Source of the DNA: Pseudobacteriovorax antillogorgiicola
Lineage (GTDB): Bacteria > Bdellovibrionota_B > Oligoflexia > Oligoflexales > Oligoflexaceae
DNA length: 64,000 bases
Assembly (NCBI RefSeq): GCF_900177345.1
Contig: NZ_FWZT01000005.1
Span: forward strand, 248,001 to 312,000
Direction of reading: 5' to 3'
Made by a program: the position numbers and the translations under genes. How positions within the stretch are numbered: position 1 is the stretch's first letter; each line of letters starts with the position of its first letter. The notes beneath the pieces are model-generated. The model was not told the origin of the DNA. It made no database searches and saw only the letters and a list, made by a program, of their open reading frames with translations. This document shows, in pieces, positions 34,497 to 42,635 of the stretch.

Positions 34497-37148
34497 ATGG
34501 AAAAAACCAGCATGGACGCCTTGGTTGTTGCAACCATCGAATCGATGGTTAAGAAAATACTCCCTCAACTACAGGAACGGTTGGCAGCTATTCATCAGTC
34601 TGGCGACAACTCTCCGCAACCAGACAAAGACACGATCTACCTTACCAACGAGTGCCATGAGCTACTTGATATCCTCAAAGAGTGGTGTCGCCAGCCCGGA
34701 GACGACGACTTCGACTTGGATGAGAACCTTAGTGACGACGAAGCCAAAGATCTACTAAAAGCCATGAGTGACAATGATGCTCCTGCTGGAGTGCAAACCT
34801 ATGCTGAGATCGCTGGCAACGATTCTGAAGATATTATTGATCGGGAACAGGAAGGCCCAGCCGATGAGGCCCTCAGTGATGAGGAAGCCATGGCTATGAT
34901 GGCTGCTGCCGACGCCGCGCAAGGGGAAAGCAAAAGCTTTGACCAAGGTGAAATCATCGATAGTGAAAGCGACGAACTCACCGATGACGAAGCCCAGAGA
35001 CTCTTAGCCGAAATGGAAGAGCCTCCTACTGAAAACTCGTCTAATGGTGATCTATCGGACGACGAGGCCCAGCGACTCCTAGCGGAGATGGAAAGCCCCG
35101 CAGAGACCAAGGCAAGTCAAGATCTGTCCGATGACGAAGCCCAAAGACTCCTAGCGGAAATGGAGGCTCCCGCCTCTCAAGATATGTCTGATGATGATGC
35201 CCAAAAGCTCTTAGCTCAGATGGAAGATGATAGCGAGCTATCCGCTGACGAGGAAGCGGAAGCCCTTCTTGCTAAGCTCGGAGGCCAAGACGATGATGCT
35301 CCAGAGGTTAAATCTGAAACCGCATCAGCACCAGAAGAGGCCAATGAACCAGCGGGTGAGTTCGAAGAAATTGATGAGTGGGAGCGCAATGACTTTCAAA
35401 CAGACCCCGATATGGTAAACGATTTCAACACCAACAGTGATGAGATCATGGAAAAGCTGGATGAAGTGATCATCCAATTGGAGCAAGATCCTACGAATAA
35501 AGAGATTATTGAAGAGATCTTCCGAGGTGCTCACACCCTGAAAGGGGCCGCCGGAATGTTTGGCTTTAAGGCCCTGGAGCGGGTGATGCACCGCATGGAA
35601 AACCTCTTCGACCTGGTTCGCAAAGGCAAGCTCAGCCCCACGGGTGACACCATCGATGTCGTTTTCGAAGGCTTAGACTTGATGAGAGTCTTGCTTCAAG
35701 CTGTAAAAGACGGTGAGCCTTGCGGTGTTAAAACGGGACACATCGTTCATGCCCTTGAACAGGTAGCTAAAGGAGAGAAATCTAATATCAAGCGTGGAGG
35801 TGCAAGCGCGGATAAGGAGGAAGACTCTTCCCTAGAAGCAAAAGACGGAGCAGGTGGCGGTGCAAAGCCTGGTGCAAGTAAAGATCATAAGAAAAAAGAG
35901 CAGTCCACCATCCGAGTTGATCTGGAACGTCTCGATGTGCTCGTCAACTTAGTAGGTGAGTTGGTAATCGACCGCACCCGGTTTGCTAGCATCGAAGAAG
36001 AGCTTCGAACCAATTACCCACAGGTCGAATTAGGGGGCAGCTTCTCAGAAACCGTACAGTTATTCGGCCGTCACATGAACGAGATTCAAGACATCATAAT
36101 GAAGGTGAGGATGGTTCCCATCGGTAATGCCTTCAACAAATTTACTAGGATCGTTCGCGACCTATCCCGATCACTGGACAAGAAGATCGAGCTATTTATC
36201 AGTGGTGAAACCGCGGAACTTGATAAAACCCTGGTTGAGCAGATTGGCGACCCTTTGATCCATCTGATTCGAAACTCCTGTGACCATGGTATCGAAGACC
36301 CTGAAACTCGGGAAAAATCGGGGAAATCTCCCGTTGGTAAAATATTGCTTTCAGCCCATCAAGAGGGTAACCATATCGTGATCAAGATCGAAGATGACGG
36401 CAAAGGAATCCCTCCCGATATTATTCGACGCAAAGGTATCGAAAAAGGCTTGATTAGCGAGGATGAGCAGCTAGAAAATCGCGACATATTCAACCTTATA
36501 TTCGAGCCTGGATTTTCCACCGCTGAGCAGGTAACCAACATCTCCGGCCGAGGGGTGGGAATGGATGTGGTGAAAAAGAATATTATGAAGCTCAAAGGCA
36601 TGATCGAGATTGATTCCGAAGTTGGCCGTGGCACCACAACAACCATCCGCTTGCCGTTGACCCTCGCCATAGTTCAGAGTCTTCTTGTGCGAGCCCACGA
36701 TGAGACATTCGCCATTCCACTCAGCTCTGTCATCGAATCGATTCGGATCTCGCCAGGTGAAATTCAAAGGGTCGGTGATACGGAAGTATACAAACTAAGG
36801 GATCGAGTTTTGCCATTGGTTCACCTCTCTGATGCCCTTGATCTCAGAACGAAGAAGGGTAGCTATGCCGAGCTTCTTAAGGATCGAAAGGGCCGCATTC
36901 GCTCCAAGGCCAAGCAAGATCGTCTGTTTGTCGTTGTCGTTGGCCATGCCGATCGTCCGACTGGTATCGTGGTGGATCAACTCTTGAATCAGCAAGAGAT
37001 GGTGATTAAATCTATGGGTAACCTAATGAAGAATATCCCTTGTGTCGCAGGAGGAGCTGTTCTGGGTCATGGAGAAGTGGTGTTAGTTCTCGATATTCCA
37101 GAACTCGAAGAGGCTACCAAAGGTCGCACCAGAATGAATGCGGCCTAA
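34497..37148 (+). CDS. cheA: Chemotaxis histidine kinase CheA with N-terminal repeats, no P2 domain
   Basis: The 883-residue protein starts with a helix (1-65) and an acidic region holding seven repeats of a 14-residue motif (78-261, separate entry). The Hpt domain then follows with AHTLKGAAG (His346), a Gly/Lys-rich linker without a CheY-binding P2 fold (about 425-470), the P3 dimerisation helices (RLDVLVNLVGELVIDRTR), the ATPase domain (HLIRNSCDHGIE, IEDDGKGIPPD, ISGRGVGMDVVKKN) and a CheW-like P5 domain (LPLTLAIVQSLLVRAHDETF). GAGG lies 6 bases before the ATG. Normal CheA has the Hpt domain at residue 1-130; here it begins near 305. Co-transcribed with the STAS-like gene and cheW. Confidence 0.95.
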   Translation: MEKTSMDALVVATIESMVKKILPQLQERLAAIHQSGDNSPQPDKDTIYLTNECHELLDILKEWCRQPGDDDFDLDENLSDDEAKDLLKAMSDNDAPAGVQTYAEIAGNDSEDIIDREQEGPADEALSDEEAMAMMAAADAAQGESKSFDQGEIIDSESDELTDDEAQRLLAEMEEPPTENSSNGDLSDDEAQRLLAEMESPAETKASQDLSDDEAQRLLAEMEAPASQDMSDDDAQKLLAQMEDDSELSADEEAEALLAKLGGQDDDAPEVKSETASAPEEANEPAGEFEEIDEWERNDFQTDPDMVNDFNTNSDEIMEKLDEVIIQLEQDPTNKEIIEEIFRGAHTLKGAAGMFGFKALERVMHRMENLFDLVRKGKLSPTGDTIDVVFEGLDLMRVLLQAVKDGEPCGVKTGHIVHALEQVAKGEKSNIKRGGASADKEEDSSLEAKDGAGGGAKPGASKDHKKKEQSTIRVDLERLDVLVNLVGELVIDRTRFASIEEELRTNYPQVELGGSFSETVQLFGRHMNEIQDIIMKVRMVPIGNAFNKFTRIVRDLSRSLDKKIELFISGETAELDKTLVEQIGDPLIHLIRNSCDHGIEDPETREKSGKSPVGKILLSAHQEGNHIVIKIEDDGKGIPPDIIRRKGIEKGLISEDEQLENRDIFNLIFEPGFSTAEQVTNISGRGVGMDVVKKNIMKLKGMIEIDSEVGRGTTTTIRLPLTLAIVQSLLVRAHDETFAIPLSSVIESIRISPGEIQRVGDTEVYKLRDRVLPLVHLSDALDLRTKKGSYAELLKDRKGRIRSKAKQDRLFVVVVGHADRPTGIVVDQLLNQQEMVIKSMGNLMKNIPCVAGGAVLGHGEVVLVLDIPELEEATKGRTRMNAA
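34728..35279 (+). repeat. Seven FliM-N-like repeats encoded in the cheA 5' part
   Basis: The core LSDDEAQRLLAEME appears at residues 161-174 (with T for S), 186-199 and 210-223, with looser copies at 78-90 (LSDDEAKDLLKAM), 126-136 (LSDEEAMAMMAA), 230-243 (MSDDDAQKLLAQME) and 248-261. The three best copies are also close at DNA level (GACGAAGCCCAG-AGACTC type words), so they are recent duplications. The pattern L-S-x-x-E-[AI]-x-x-L-L matches the N-terminal peptide of FliM (LSQDEIDALL), the docking site of phosphorylated CheY. Docking of CheY here is inference. Confidence 0.85.
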
Positions 37149-37165
37149 AAAAGGAGGGTAGAAAC

Positions 37166-37729
37166 ATGGATGATTTTTACGGCTCAAGCTATGGTAGCGA
37201 ATCCAATAGTATGTTCGCGATTCGCGGTGATCTTGACGGCGGAAAAGAAACCCAAGACTACGCCGACGTCAAGCAGTTTATCGGACTCCATATCGGTGAG
37301 GAAGAGTTTCTGCTTCCGATTGAAGTTATGAACGAGATCATTATGGTCAACCAACTGACCTTCGTACCAGGCGCTCCTCGATTTATTGAAGGGGTGATCA
37401 ACCTGCGGGGAACCATTCTGCCTGCTATCAATTTAAGAAGTATGATGGGCCTTAAAACAGCTCCCCCCACAAGTCACTCCAGGATAATTATCGCCCACTT
37501 TGAAGAGATCATGATCGGCCTGATCGTTGATGGCATCACATATGTGATTTCACTTAAGCCTGATGATGTTCAAAACCAAACCTTACCAGGTAAAGGCCCT
37601 GGCACCGAATTGATTTCTGGGATCTCTAAGCGGGGTGAGAAAGTGAACGGTATCCTGGACATCGCCAAGATCATATCTGACACCGGGTATGTGCCGAGCG
37701 CGGGCGACGCGGCGGACGCTGCATCGTAA
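37166..37729 (+). CDS. cheW: Chemotaxis coupling protein CheW
   Basis: ATG 37166 with AAGGAGGG 8 bases upstream; longer in-frame extensions run back into cheA and are rejected. The 187-residue protein has about 35 extra N-terminal residues (MDDFYGSSYGSESNSM) before the CheW SH3-like fold: FIGLHIGEEEFLLPIEVMNE, FVPGAPRFIEGVINLRGTIL with the Arg that contacts receptors, and GISKRGEKVNGILDI. It couples CheA to chemoreceptors in arrays; no receptor gene is in the window. Third gene of the STAS-cheA-cheW operon. Confidence 0.95.
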   Translation: MDDFYGSSYGSESNSMFAIRGDLDGGKETQDYADVKQFIGLHIGEEEFLLPIEVMNEIIMVNQLTFVPGAPRFIEGVINLRGTILPAINLRSMMGLKTAPPTSHSRIIIAHFEEIMIGLIVDGITYVISLKPDDVQNQTLPGKGPGTELISGISKRGEKVNGILDIAKIISDTGYVPSAGDAADAAS

Positions 37730-37848
37730 GTATAAGTATGCCATTAGAGACGATCTTCACAACCTTCACACTTGGCACTTGCCGAAGCCTGGAAAATCTT
37801 GAATATTGGGGGCTTTCCTAGCGTCAACCTTGTAGGTGCGGAAAGTTC

Positions 37849-39054
37849 ATGAAGACACGCCATAATCTTGTAGCTATTCTCTTAGTCTTAAGCTTGCCAT
37901 TTGGAGTTGCAGCACAAAATGCCGTTTCAATCCTAGTTTTAATTCTTTTGGCAATGAACCCTAAAACCGCCCAAGCACCGTGGACCTGGCGCGACCTAAT
38001 GGTGGTGGTACTCCCCCTTGCCTTATGCCTTTGGACCATGATCGCAACCATCGTCAATAGTAAAAATCCGAGCCAGCATGTGGGTCAGTACCTTTTCGGG
38101 TTTTTACCCTTGGCACTCTTACCCGTACTCGCTGCCTATCGACCTATGCCTTTATTGGTACGGAAACCATTGGTCTTTCAATGGGCAGTGGGAGTCGTCA
38201 TCTTTTGGGCTGTCGTAGTTTTTAGTCAGCACCTATGGGGATGGTCCTTACAAAATCCAAGAGGTGGAGTTGATTTCAGGCCCTTCGGCTTCTTTTCTCA
38301 CCCCTTGACACTGGCCTATGCCGCGCTACTTCTTTGGCCCTGGGCCCTTGCCAAGCTATTCCATAACCCCCGTTGGACTCCTGCTTGGTTAGCTGTCATA
38401 TCCATAGCTTTGATTCTTTTCTACAGTGGCTCCCGTGCCTGCCAGGCACTGGCCTACGGAGCACTTCTATGGAACCTTCTGACTCGCTTACGAGGCAAGG
38501 CACGAATGGCTGTGGTGCTAGCCTTCATTTTAGGCGCTGTAGCGACCTTTGCAACTGACAATCCGGTTTCAAGGCGCTTCACTCACCTTATAGCCTCAGA
38601 AAACCCTGATCGCTTCAGCGACTACCCTGACGATCGCCTCGCCTTTTGGCATGCTCATTGGGAGATGGTTAAAGAAAGACCAGTGCTAGGTCACGGCATG
38701 CACCTTCGTCATTCCTACCGCCAGCCCTACTATGAAACCCTGGGTTTGGGTGACTTTAAAAAGCAATATGAGGCTCACAACCAGTACCTTCAGATTTGGG
38801 CTGATGGTGGCTTGATTGGCCTTGCAATCTTCACCCTTTGGCTATTCTTCCTATGGCAGCTTGGCAAGCGCCTTCCTTCAAGCCTGGCAAGCCCCTTCTT
38901 ACAGATGCTGGTGGTGTTTGGGGCAGGTGCATTGGTGCAAAATGCTTACTATGACTCTGAAGTTAGACACATTTTCACTTGCTCCCTGATATTCATCGCC
39001 TTCGTCCTGCGTGAAGAATTTGATGAAGAACAACGAAAGGCTGCTAAAGCTTAG
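37849..39054 (+). CDS. O-antigen ligase / polymerase (WaaL-Wzy) family membrane protein
   Basis: The 401-residue protein has about ten hydrophobic segments and a large periplasmic loop (residues about 245-310) with GHGMHLRHSYRQ and EAHNQYLQIWADGG; the H-N-x-x-L pattern in that loop is the hallmark of the O-antigen ligase family, and the Arg in SGSRACQALAY fits its conserved site. It likely joins polysaccharide to lipid A core or polymerises it at the periplasmic face. No sugar-synthesis genes lie next to it. Whether ligase or polymerase cannot be told from sequence alone. Confidence 0.85.
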   Translation: MKTRHNLVAILLVLSLPFGVAAQNAVSILVLILLAMNPKTAQAPWTWRDLMVVVLPLALCLWTMIATIVNSKNPSQHVGQYLFGFLPLALLPVLAAYRPMPLLVRKPLVFQWAVGVVIFWAVVVFSQHLWGWSLQNPRGGVDFRPFGFFSHPLTLAYAALLLWPWALAKLFHNPRWTPAWLAVISIALILFYSGSRACQALAYGALLWNLLTRLRGKARMAVVLAFILGAVATFATDNPVSRRFTHLIASENPDRFSDYPDDRLAFWHAHWEMVKERPVLGHGMHLRHSYRQPYYETLGLGDFKKQYEAHNQYLQIWADGGLIGLAIFTLWLFFLWQLGKRLPSSLASPFLQMLVVFGAGALVQNAYYDSEVRHIFTCSLIFIAFVLREEFDEEQRKAAKA

Positions 39055-39075
39055 TCGCTTGTTAACTCACCGAAG

Positions 39076-40419
39076 CTAGGGTTTGCCCTGCTTCTTTTCA
39101 TCCTCTTCCCCATGAAACGAGAGGATAAACTTCGTCCCATGATCATCGGGATGTGACTGCTTGTCCTTGGATTGGACTTCAATTTTTCCACCGTATTTTT
39201 CCATCATGGCTCTTGTGATGGGCATTCCAAAACCGGTCCCCGATTCGCCGCTGGTTCCTTTTCGGGTTGTTTTAACGTTGGACTTGAATAGGTTGGCTGC
39301 AATATTTTCTGGCATGCCGATACCAAAGTCTCGCACCTCTAATACCACACTATTTTTTACACGCTTGGCAGAGACTACGATGTCAGCTCCCGGTTCAGAG
39401 AACTTAATCGCATTTGAAATCAGGTTATTAAAAACACTATTGCTCAAGGAGCTTTCTTCAGCGATGACATAAAGGTCTTCAGGGTTTTCGTACTCATATT
39501 TTAATTTAAGGTTTTTCTCAGCCAGACGCTCCTTAAATACAAACTCAGCATTCTGGAAAATATTGATGAGACTGATGGGTTGTAAGGCCAGCTCCATTTT
39601 GCCAGCTTGAACCGCCTCAAAGGTTCGAACGTTATCTATGATCGAAGCTATGAGATCGCTTGCCTTCCGAATTCTAGCTAGAGAATCACGAGTTTCCTCC
39701 ACATTCTCTGGTTTAGCATATCCAGCCCGATGAGCAATAATCATCAGAGGACTGGCGATATCATGGCAAACGATCGATACCAGAGTTTGCTTTTCCTTCA
39801 TGCTTTGTTCAAGCATCTGATGTTGTTCCTTGAGAACAGCATTAGAGTGGGCTAAACGATCCGACAGGCGTGATATGGTTCTTTGAAACAGATACGATGC
39901 CATGTATGCACTAGCCATAGTCATCGCCAAAGTAACCCCTGCCACAATCCTAAAATTCGTTCCTTCGATTAGCTCCTTCCCTACAGTGAACGAAGTTGGA
40001 TCTCCCAGAAGGATCGGGATAAGTGTCAAGACTATCACAACACTCCAAAAGCCACCCCACCTTAGTCCGACAATGTAAACGGATACCACTGCCAACACAG
40101 GCCCCCAAAACAAGACCGTGTAGGGAAAGTGATGGTAGACGAAAACCACGATAGATACAGTGAAAAGCGACGCAGCCATAAACATATGCGCGGTTGTTCG
40201 GTAGGAGCCAAATAGCCGAATAGAAACCAAGGTTCCTAGGCCGCTTAGCAGCTGAACAATGGAGGGCACCTGTGACAGATTCATTTGGCTGTTGGTAATA
40301 AAGTAGGGTACGGCCATCAATATATAGATGTAGCTGAGAACGATAATGAAGTTTAGCTTTGTCTCTTCATTAAGGTCTTTGATCTTAATGTTGGAGTACC
40401 AAATCCTAAGTAAATTCAT
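39076..40419 (-). CDS. Membrane histidine kinase
   Basis: The 447-residue protein has about six N-terminal membrane segments (residues 22-190), a short coiled coil (HSNAVLKEQHQMLEQSMKEK), a HisKA domain with VSIVCHDIASPL (phosphorylated His near 219), and a complete HATPase domain: LISNAIKFSEPG (N box), VRDFGIGMPE (G1), GTSGESGTGFGMPITRAM (F and G2 boxes). No periplasmic sensor loop of size is present, so the membrane part probably does the sensing. No response regulator is adjacent. A sigma-28-like site lies 85 bases upstream. Confidence 0.9.
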   Translation of the reverse strand: MNLLRIWYSNIKIKDLNEETKLNFIIVLSYIYILMAVPYFITNSQMNLSQVPSIVQLLSGLGTLVSIRLFGSYRTTAHMFMAASLFTVSIVVFVYHHFPYTVLFWGPVLAVVSVYIVGLRWGGFWSVVIVLTLIPILLGDPTSFTVGKELIEGTNFRIVAGVTLAMTMASAYMASYLFQRTISRLSDRLAHSNAVLKEQHQMLEQSMKEKQTLVSIVCHDIASPLMIIAHRAGYAKPENVEETRDSLARIRKASDLIASIIDNVRTFEAVQAGKMELALQPISLINIFQNAEFVFKERLAEKNLKLKYEYENPEDLYVIAEESSLSNSVFNNLISNAIKFSEPGADIVVSAKRVKNSVVLEVRDFGIGMPENIAANLFKSNVKTTRKGTSGESGTGFGMPITRAMMEKYGGKIEVQSKDKQSHPDDHGTKFILSFHGEEDEKKQGKP

Positions 40420-40891
40420 GCTACCTTCGATGGCTCATAAATTCAGAAAGCTAATGACTTCAGTTCCTAGAACCTCTGAATTTTAGACTTATACATACTC
40501 CTTTATCGGTAGCGAAATAGGGGACATTAGGAAAATACTAATCATTTCAACAGGCAAATACCGATAAGCCTGCCAACTTCCATGACAAGGAAGAAAGGAT
40601 ATGATTCACCTATTGAGCGATTATTCTTTACATAACAGCTTAGCATTACCAATACCTCAAAACACACTTACAAATATATAAATAGTATGTTTTGCTCTTT
40701 CGCAAAAGGAACAATACACTTCCAAAATCTTAAACCTTAAAGGCATCAACTAAATTCGATGTCTCAACCGATTTTAATTCCTGAAAAAAATGAAAGTCCT
40801 GAATTTTGAAGACTCGAAGACGAAAAGATGAGAGTTATTGCGGCAGACATTCACTAGAAGAAATTATTCACACTTTTTGGGTGAGGTCTAC
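40420..40891. other. 472-base gap upstream of the GNAT-like/E1-like pair
   Basis: No convincing coding frame is present; the frame from ATG 40838 into the GNAT-like gene lacks a ribosome site. The left part holds the minus-strand sigma-28-like site (40503-40529). The right part (40650-40860) is A/T-rich with clusters of A (AAAAAATGAAAG near 40785), where promoters of the downstream pair should lie, though I see no clear -10/-35 pair. Confidence 0.4.
40503..40529 (-). promoter_or_regulatory. Candidate sigma-28 promoter for the membrane histidine kinase
   Basis: On the minus strand TAATGTCC, 11 bases, ACCGATAA: 12 of 16 match the FliA consensus. The kinase start lies about 85 bases downstream. 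Confidence 0.45.
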
Positions 40892-41764
40892 ATGTCTGCT
40901 ACATTTAAGAAAAGCTACGGTGTTAACGATTTTTACTACTATTACAACCCTGGTCAAAAGCTTGACGATCAGGCCATGCTTGATTTGTTTACAGAGTTAA
41001 AAGAGGTCAATGATCACGCGAAATCTCCACTATCTCATGGCCTGTTACCGGACACTCGCAACGTTCCTACCATCCGAGAAATTTATGAGAGCTGCGTTGT
41101 CTGCATTATCAAAGTTGAAGGTCACCTCAGCGGATTTCTCATCACTCCCATCTTGAATAATGGTCGCCAAATGGTAGTACACTCCGGCTTGGTCATGATC
41201 AATCGAAACAAGGGTGCAAACCTCATAGCCTTGGCCTCAGCTCACACAGCAATCTTCCTTCAAAAAACTTTGAAGCGATATTTTACCACTAATATAAGCA
41301 GCACACCGTCGATCATTGAAGCCTTTTCCAAAACGGTCACCCGCCCATGGCCCTGCCCGACAGCAAAACTTGTCAAGCCATACCGTGGCTATCGGGAAGC
41401 CTGTAGGACTCTCTATGAAGACTACATGCAAAAGAGGTTTTTGAATCCTGATGATCTTATGATCGACTATAAACGTTTTGTGATTCGCTCGAAATCACAA
41501 ACCATGGGTTTCACTACAGACCTTCGCAAGATCTCCCGTTCCTCGGACTTTAAATTCATCAACTTCTGCTTCACTTGGCTCGACTATGAGAAAGAAGAAG
41601 ACATGGTTCAAGTAGGAGTGGTGAATCGTTGGACAGCCCTAAAGATTAAATGTGGGCTTGCTGCATACCGCGCCTCCCTTGCTTTCCAAACACCTGAGGT
41701 GGAGCCAACGCCAATACAGGCAGCTCCTAACCTTTCATCTGCAACGTTGAAAAAAGCTAGCTAG
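40892..41764 (+). CDS. GNAT-like protein, partner of an E1-like enzyme
   Basis: ATG 40892 with GAGG 5 bases upstream (290 residues). The central part resembles a divergent GNAT acyltransferase: CVVCIIKVEGHLSGFLITPI (strand 4), HSGLVMINRNKGANLIALAS where the acyl-CoA-binding loop would be, and ISSTPSIIEAFSKT in place of motif B. The canonical Q/RxxGxG/A is reduced to RNKGAN. The rest (YREACRTLYEDYMQKRFL, FVIRSKSQTMGFTTDL) is unclassified. The E1-like gene begins 11 bases after the stop with its own ribosome site, so the two work together. The fold call is inference. Confidence 0.55.
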   Translation: MSATFKKSYGVNDFYYYYNPGQKLDDQAMLDLFTELKEVNDHAKSPLSHGLLPDTRNVPTIREIYESCVVCIIKVEGHLSGFLITPILNNGRQMVVHSGLVMINRNKGANLIALASAHTAIFLQKTLKRYFTTNISSTPSIIEAFSKTVTRPWPCPTAKLVKPYRGYREACRTLYEDYMQKRFLNPDDLMIDYKRFVIRSKSQTMGFTTDLRKISRSSDFKFINFCFTWLDYEKEEDMVQVGVVNRWTALKIKCGLAAYRASLAFQTPEVEPTPIQAAPNLSSATLKKAS

Positions 41765-41774
41765 GAGGTGGACG

Positions 41775-42536
41775 ATGGACTTTTCAAGAAATTGGCTATT
41801 TATCGACCAAGAAACTCAGCGCAAGCTCAGCGACAAACGCTTGCTCATTGTTGGGTCAGGGATTGGTAGTTTCATCTCAGAACTCGCAGTTCGTACTGGC
41901 TTTCAGCACTTGATCATCGCGGATGGCGATGACGTCAGTCATTCAAATTTAAATCGGCAGAACTACCGACTGGAAGACGTCGGCGCCCCCAAGGTTCACA
42001 GCCTCGAAGCGCGACTGCTAGCCATCAATCCGAACCTCAATCTAACTGTCATTCCCAAGTATATGGGAGCCACTGAGCTACGAGAATTCATCCCTCAAGC
42101 AGATTACATCATCAATACGATTGACTTTGATTCGCCGGACTTTCTCCTGTGTTCACAACTTTGTCGGGAGCATCACAAGATCGAATTGTTTCCTATGAAT
42201 CTAGGGTTTGGAGCATCTCTTTGCATTTTCAGCCAGACCTGCCCCACTTGGCGAGATCTTTTCCAGTTTGAAGACCATATAGACCTAAAAGCATCGATTC
42301 TACAGTATCTGGCTGCAACCCAAAGTGTTGAGTCTTACCTCTATCAGGCTCTCGGACGTTACCAATCGGAGTACTTTCACCATGGCTGCGATCCTCAGCT
42401 AGGGATCAGCACTTATATGGTTTCTGCTATGACAGTGGCAAACTTGGTAAAACTCGTGAAGGGCGATGATATTCGCTACTTCCCTGAGTTCTACTATCTG
42501 GATCCTTACGGTAATAAGACGATTTCAGCGGCGTAG
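41775..42536 (+). CDS. E1-like (ThiF/MoeB/HesA fold) adenylating enzyme
   Basis: The 253-residue protein has the nucleotide loop LLIVGSGIGSFISELA (Gly27, 29, 31), then IIADGDDVSHSNLNRQNY (Asp50, Asp52, Arg61) and GAPKVHSLEARLLAINP with Lys73, the ATP-binding set of E1-like enzymes, and DYIINTIDF. Where MoeB and ThiF have two Cys-x2-Cys zinc pairs, only FSQTCPTW remains, so the zinc site is lost. In the family these enzymes adenylate a C-terminal Gly-Gly of a ubiquitin-like protein or another carboxylate. No such partner gene, thiazole or molybdopterin gene is nearby. AGGAGG is 6 bases before the ATG. Confidence 0.85.
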   Translation: MDFSRNWLFIDQETQRKLSDKRLLIVGSGIGSFISELAVRTGFQHLIIADGDDVSHSNLNRQNYRLEDVGAPKVHSLEARLLAINPNLNLTVIPKYMGATELREFIPQADYIINTIDFDSPDFLLCSQLCREHHKIELFPMNLGFGASLCIFSQTCPTWRDLFQFEDHIDLKASILQYLAATQSVESYLYQALGRYQSEYFHHGCDPQLGISTYMVSAMTVANLVKLVKGDDIRYFPEFYYLDPYGNKTISAA

Positions 42537-42569
42537 ACCAGCATCTTAGCAAGATGTCGCCCGAAGCAT

Positions 42570-42602
42570 AGAACCAGAAACGAATGGCTCGTTTCTGGTT
42601 CT
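42570..42602 (+). terminator. 14-base stem terminator after the E1-like gene
   Basis: AGAACCAGAAACGA and TCGTTTCTGGTTCT form a perfect 14-base stem with loop ATGGC, 33 bases past the stop and before the convergent PNGase F-like gene. A smaller hairpin (CATCTT/AAGATG) precedes it. No T tract on the plus strand. Confidence 0.65.
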
Positions 42603-42635
42603 TATGAACTGGCCAAAGAACTTCTCTGAGATAGC

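Noticed and set aside
40560-40567. Plus-strand ACCGATAA before the GNAT-like gene
   Set aside because: No -35 at 11 bases; the best match is at 13 bases, and the gene starts more than 320 bases away.
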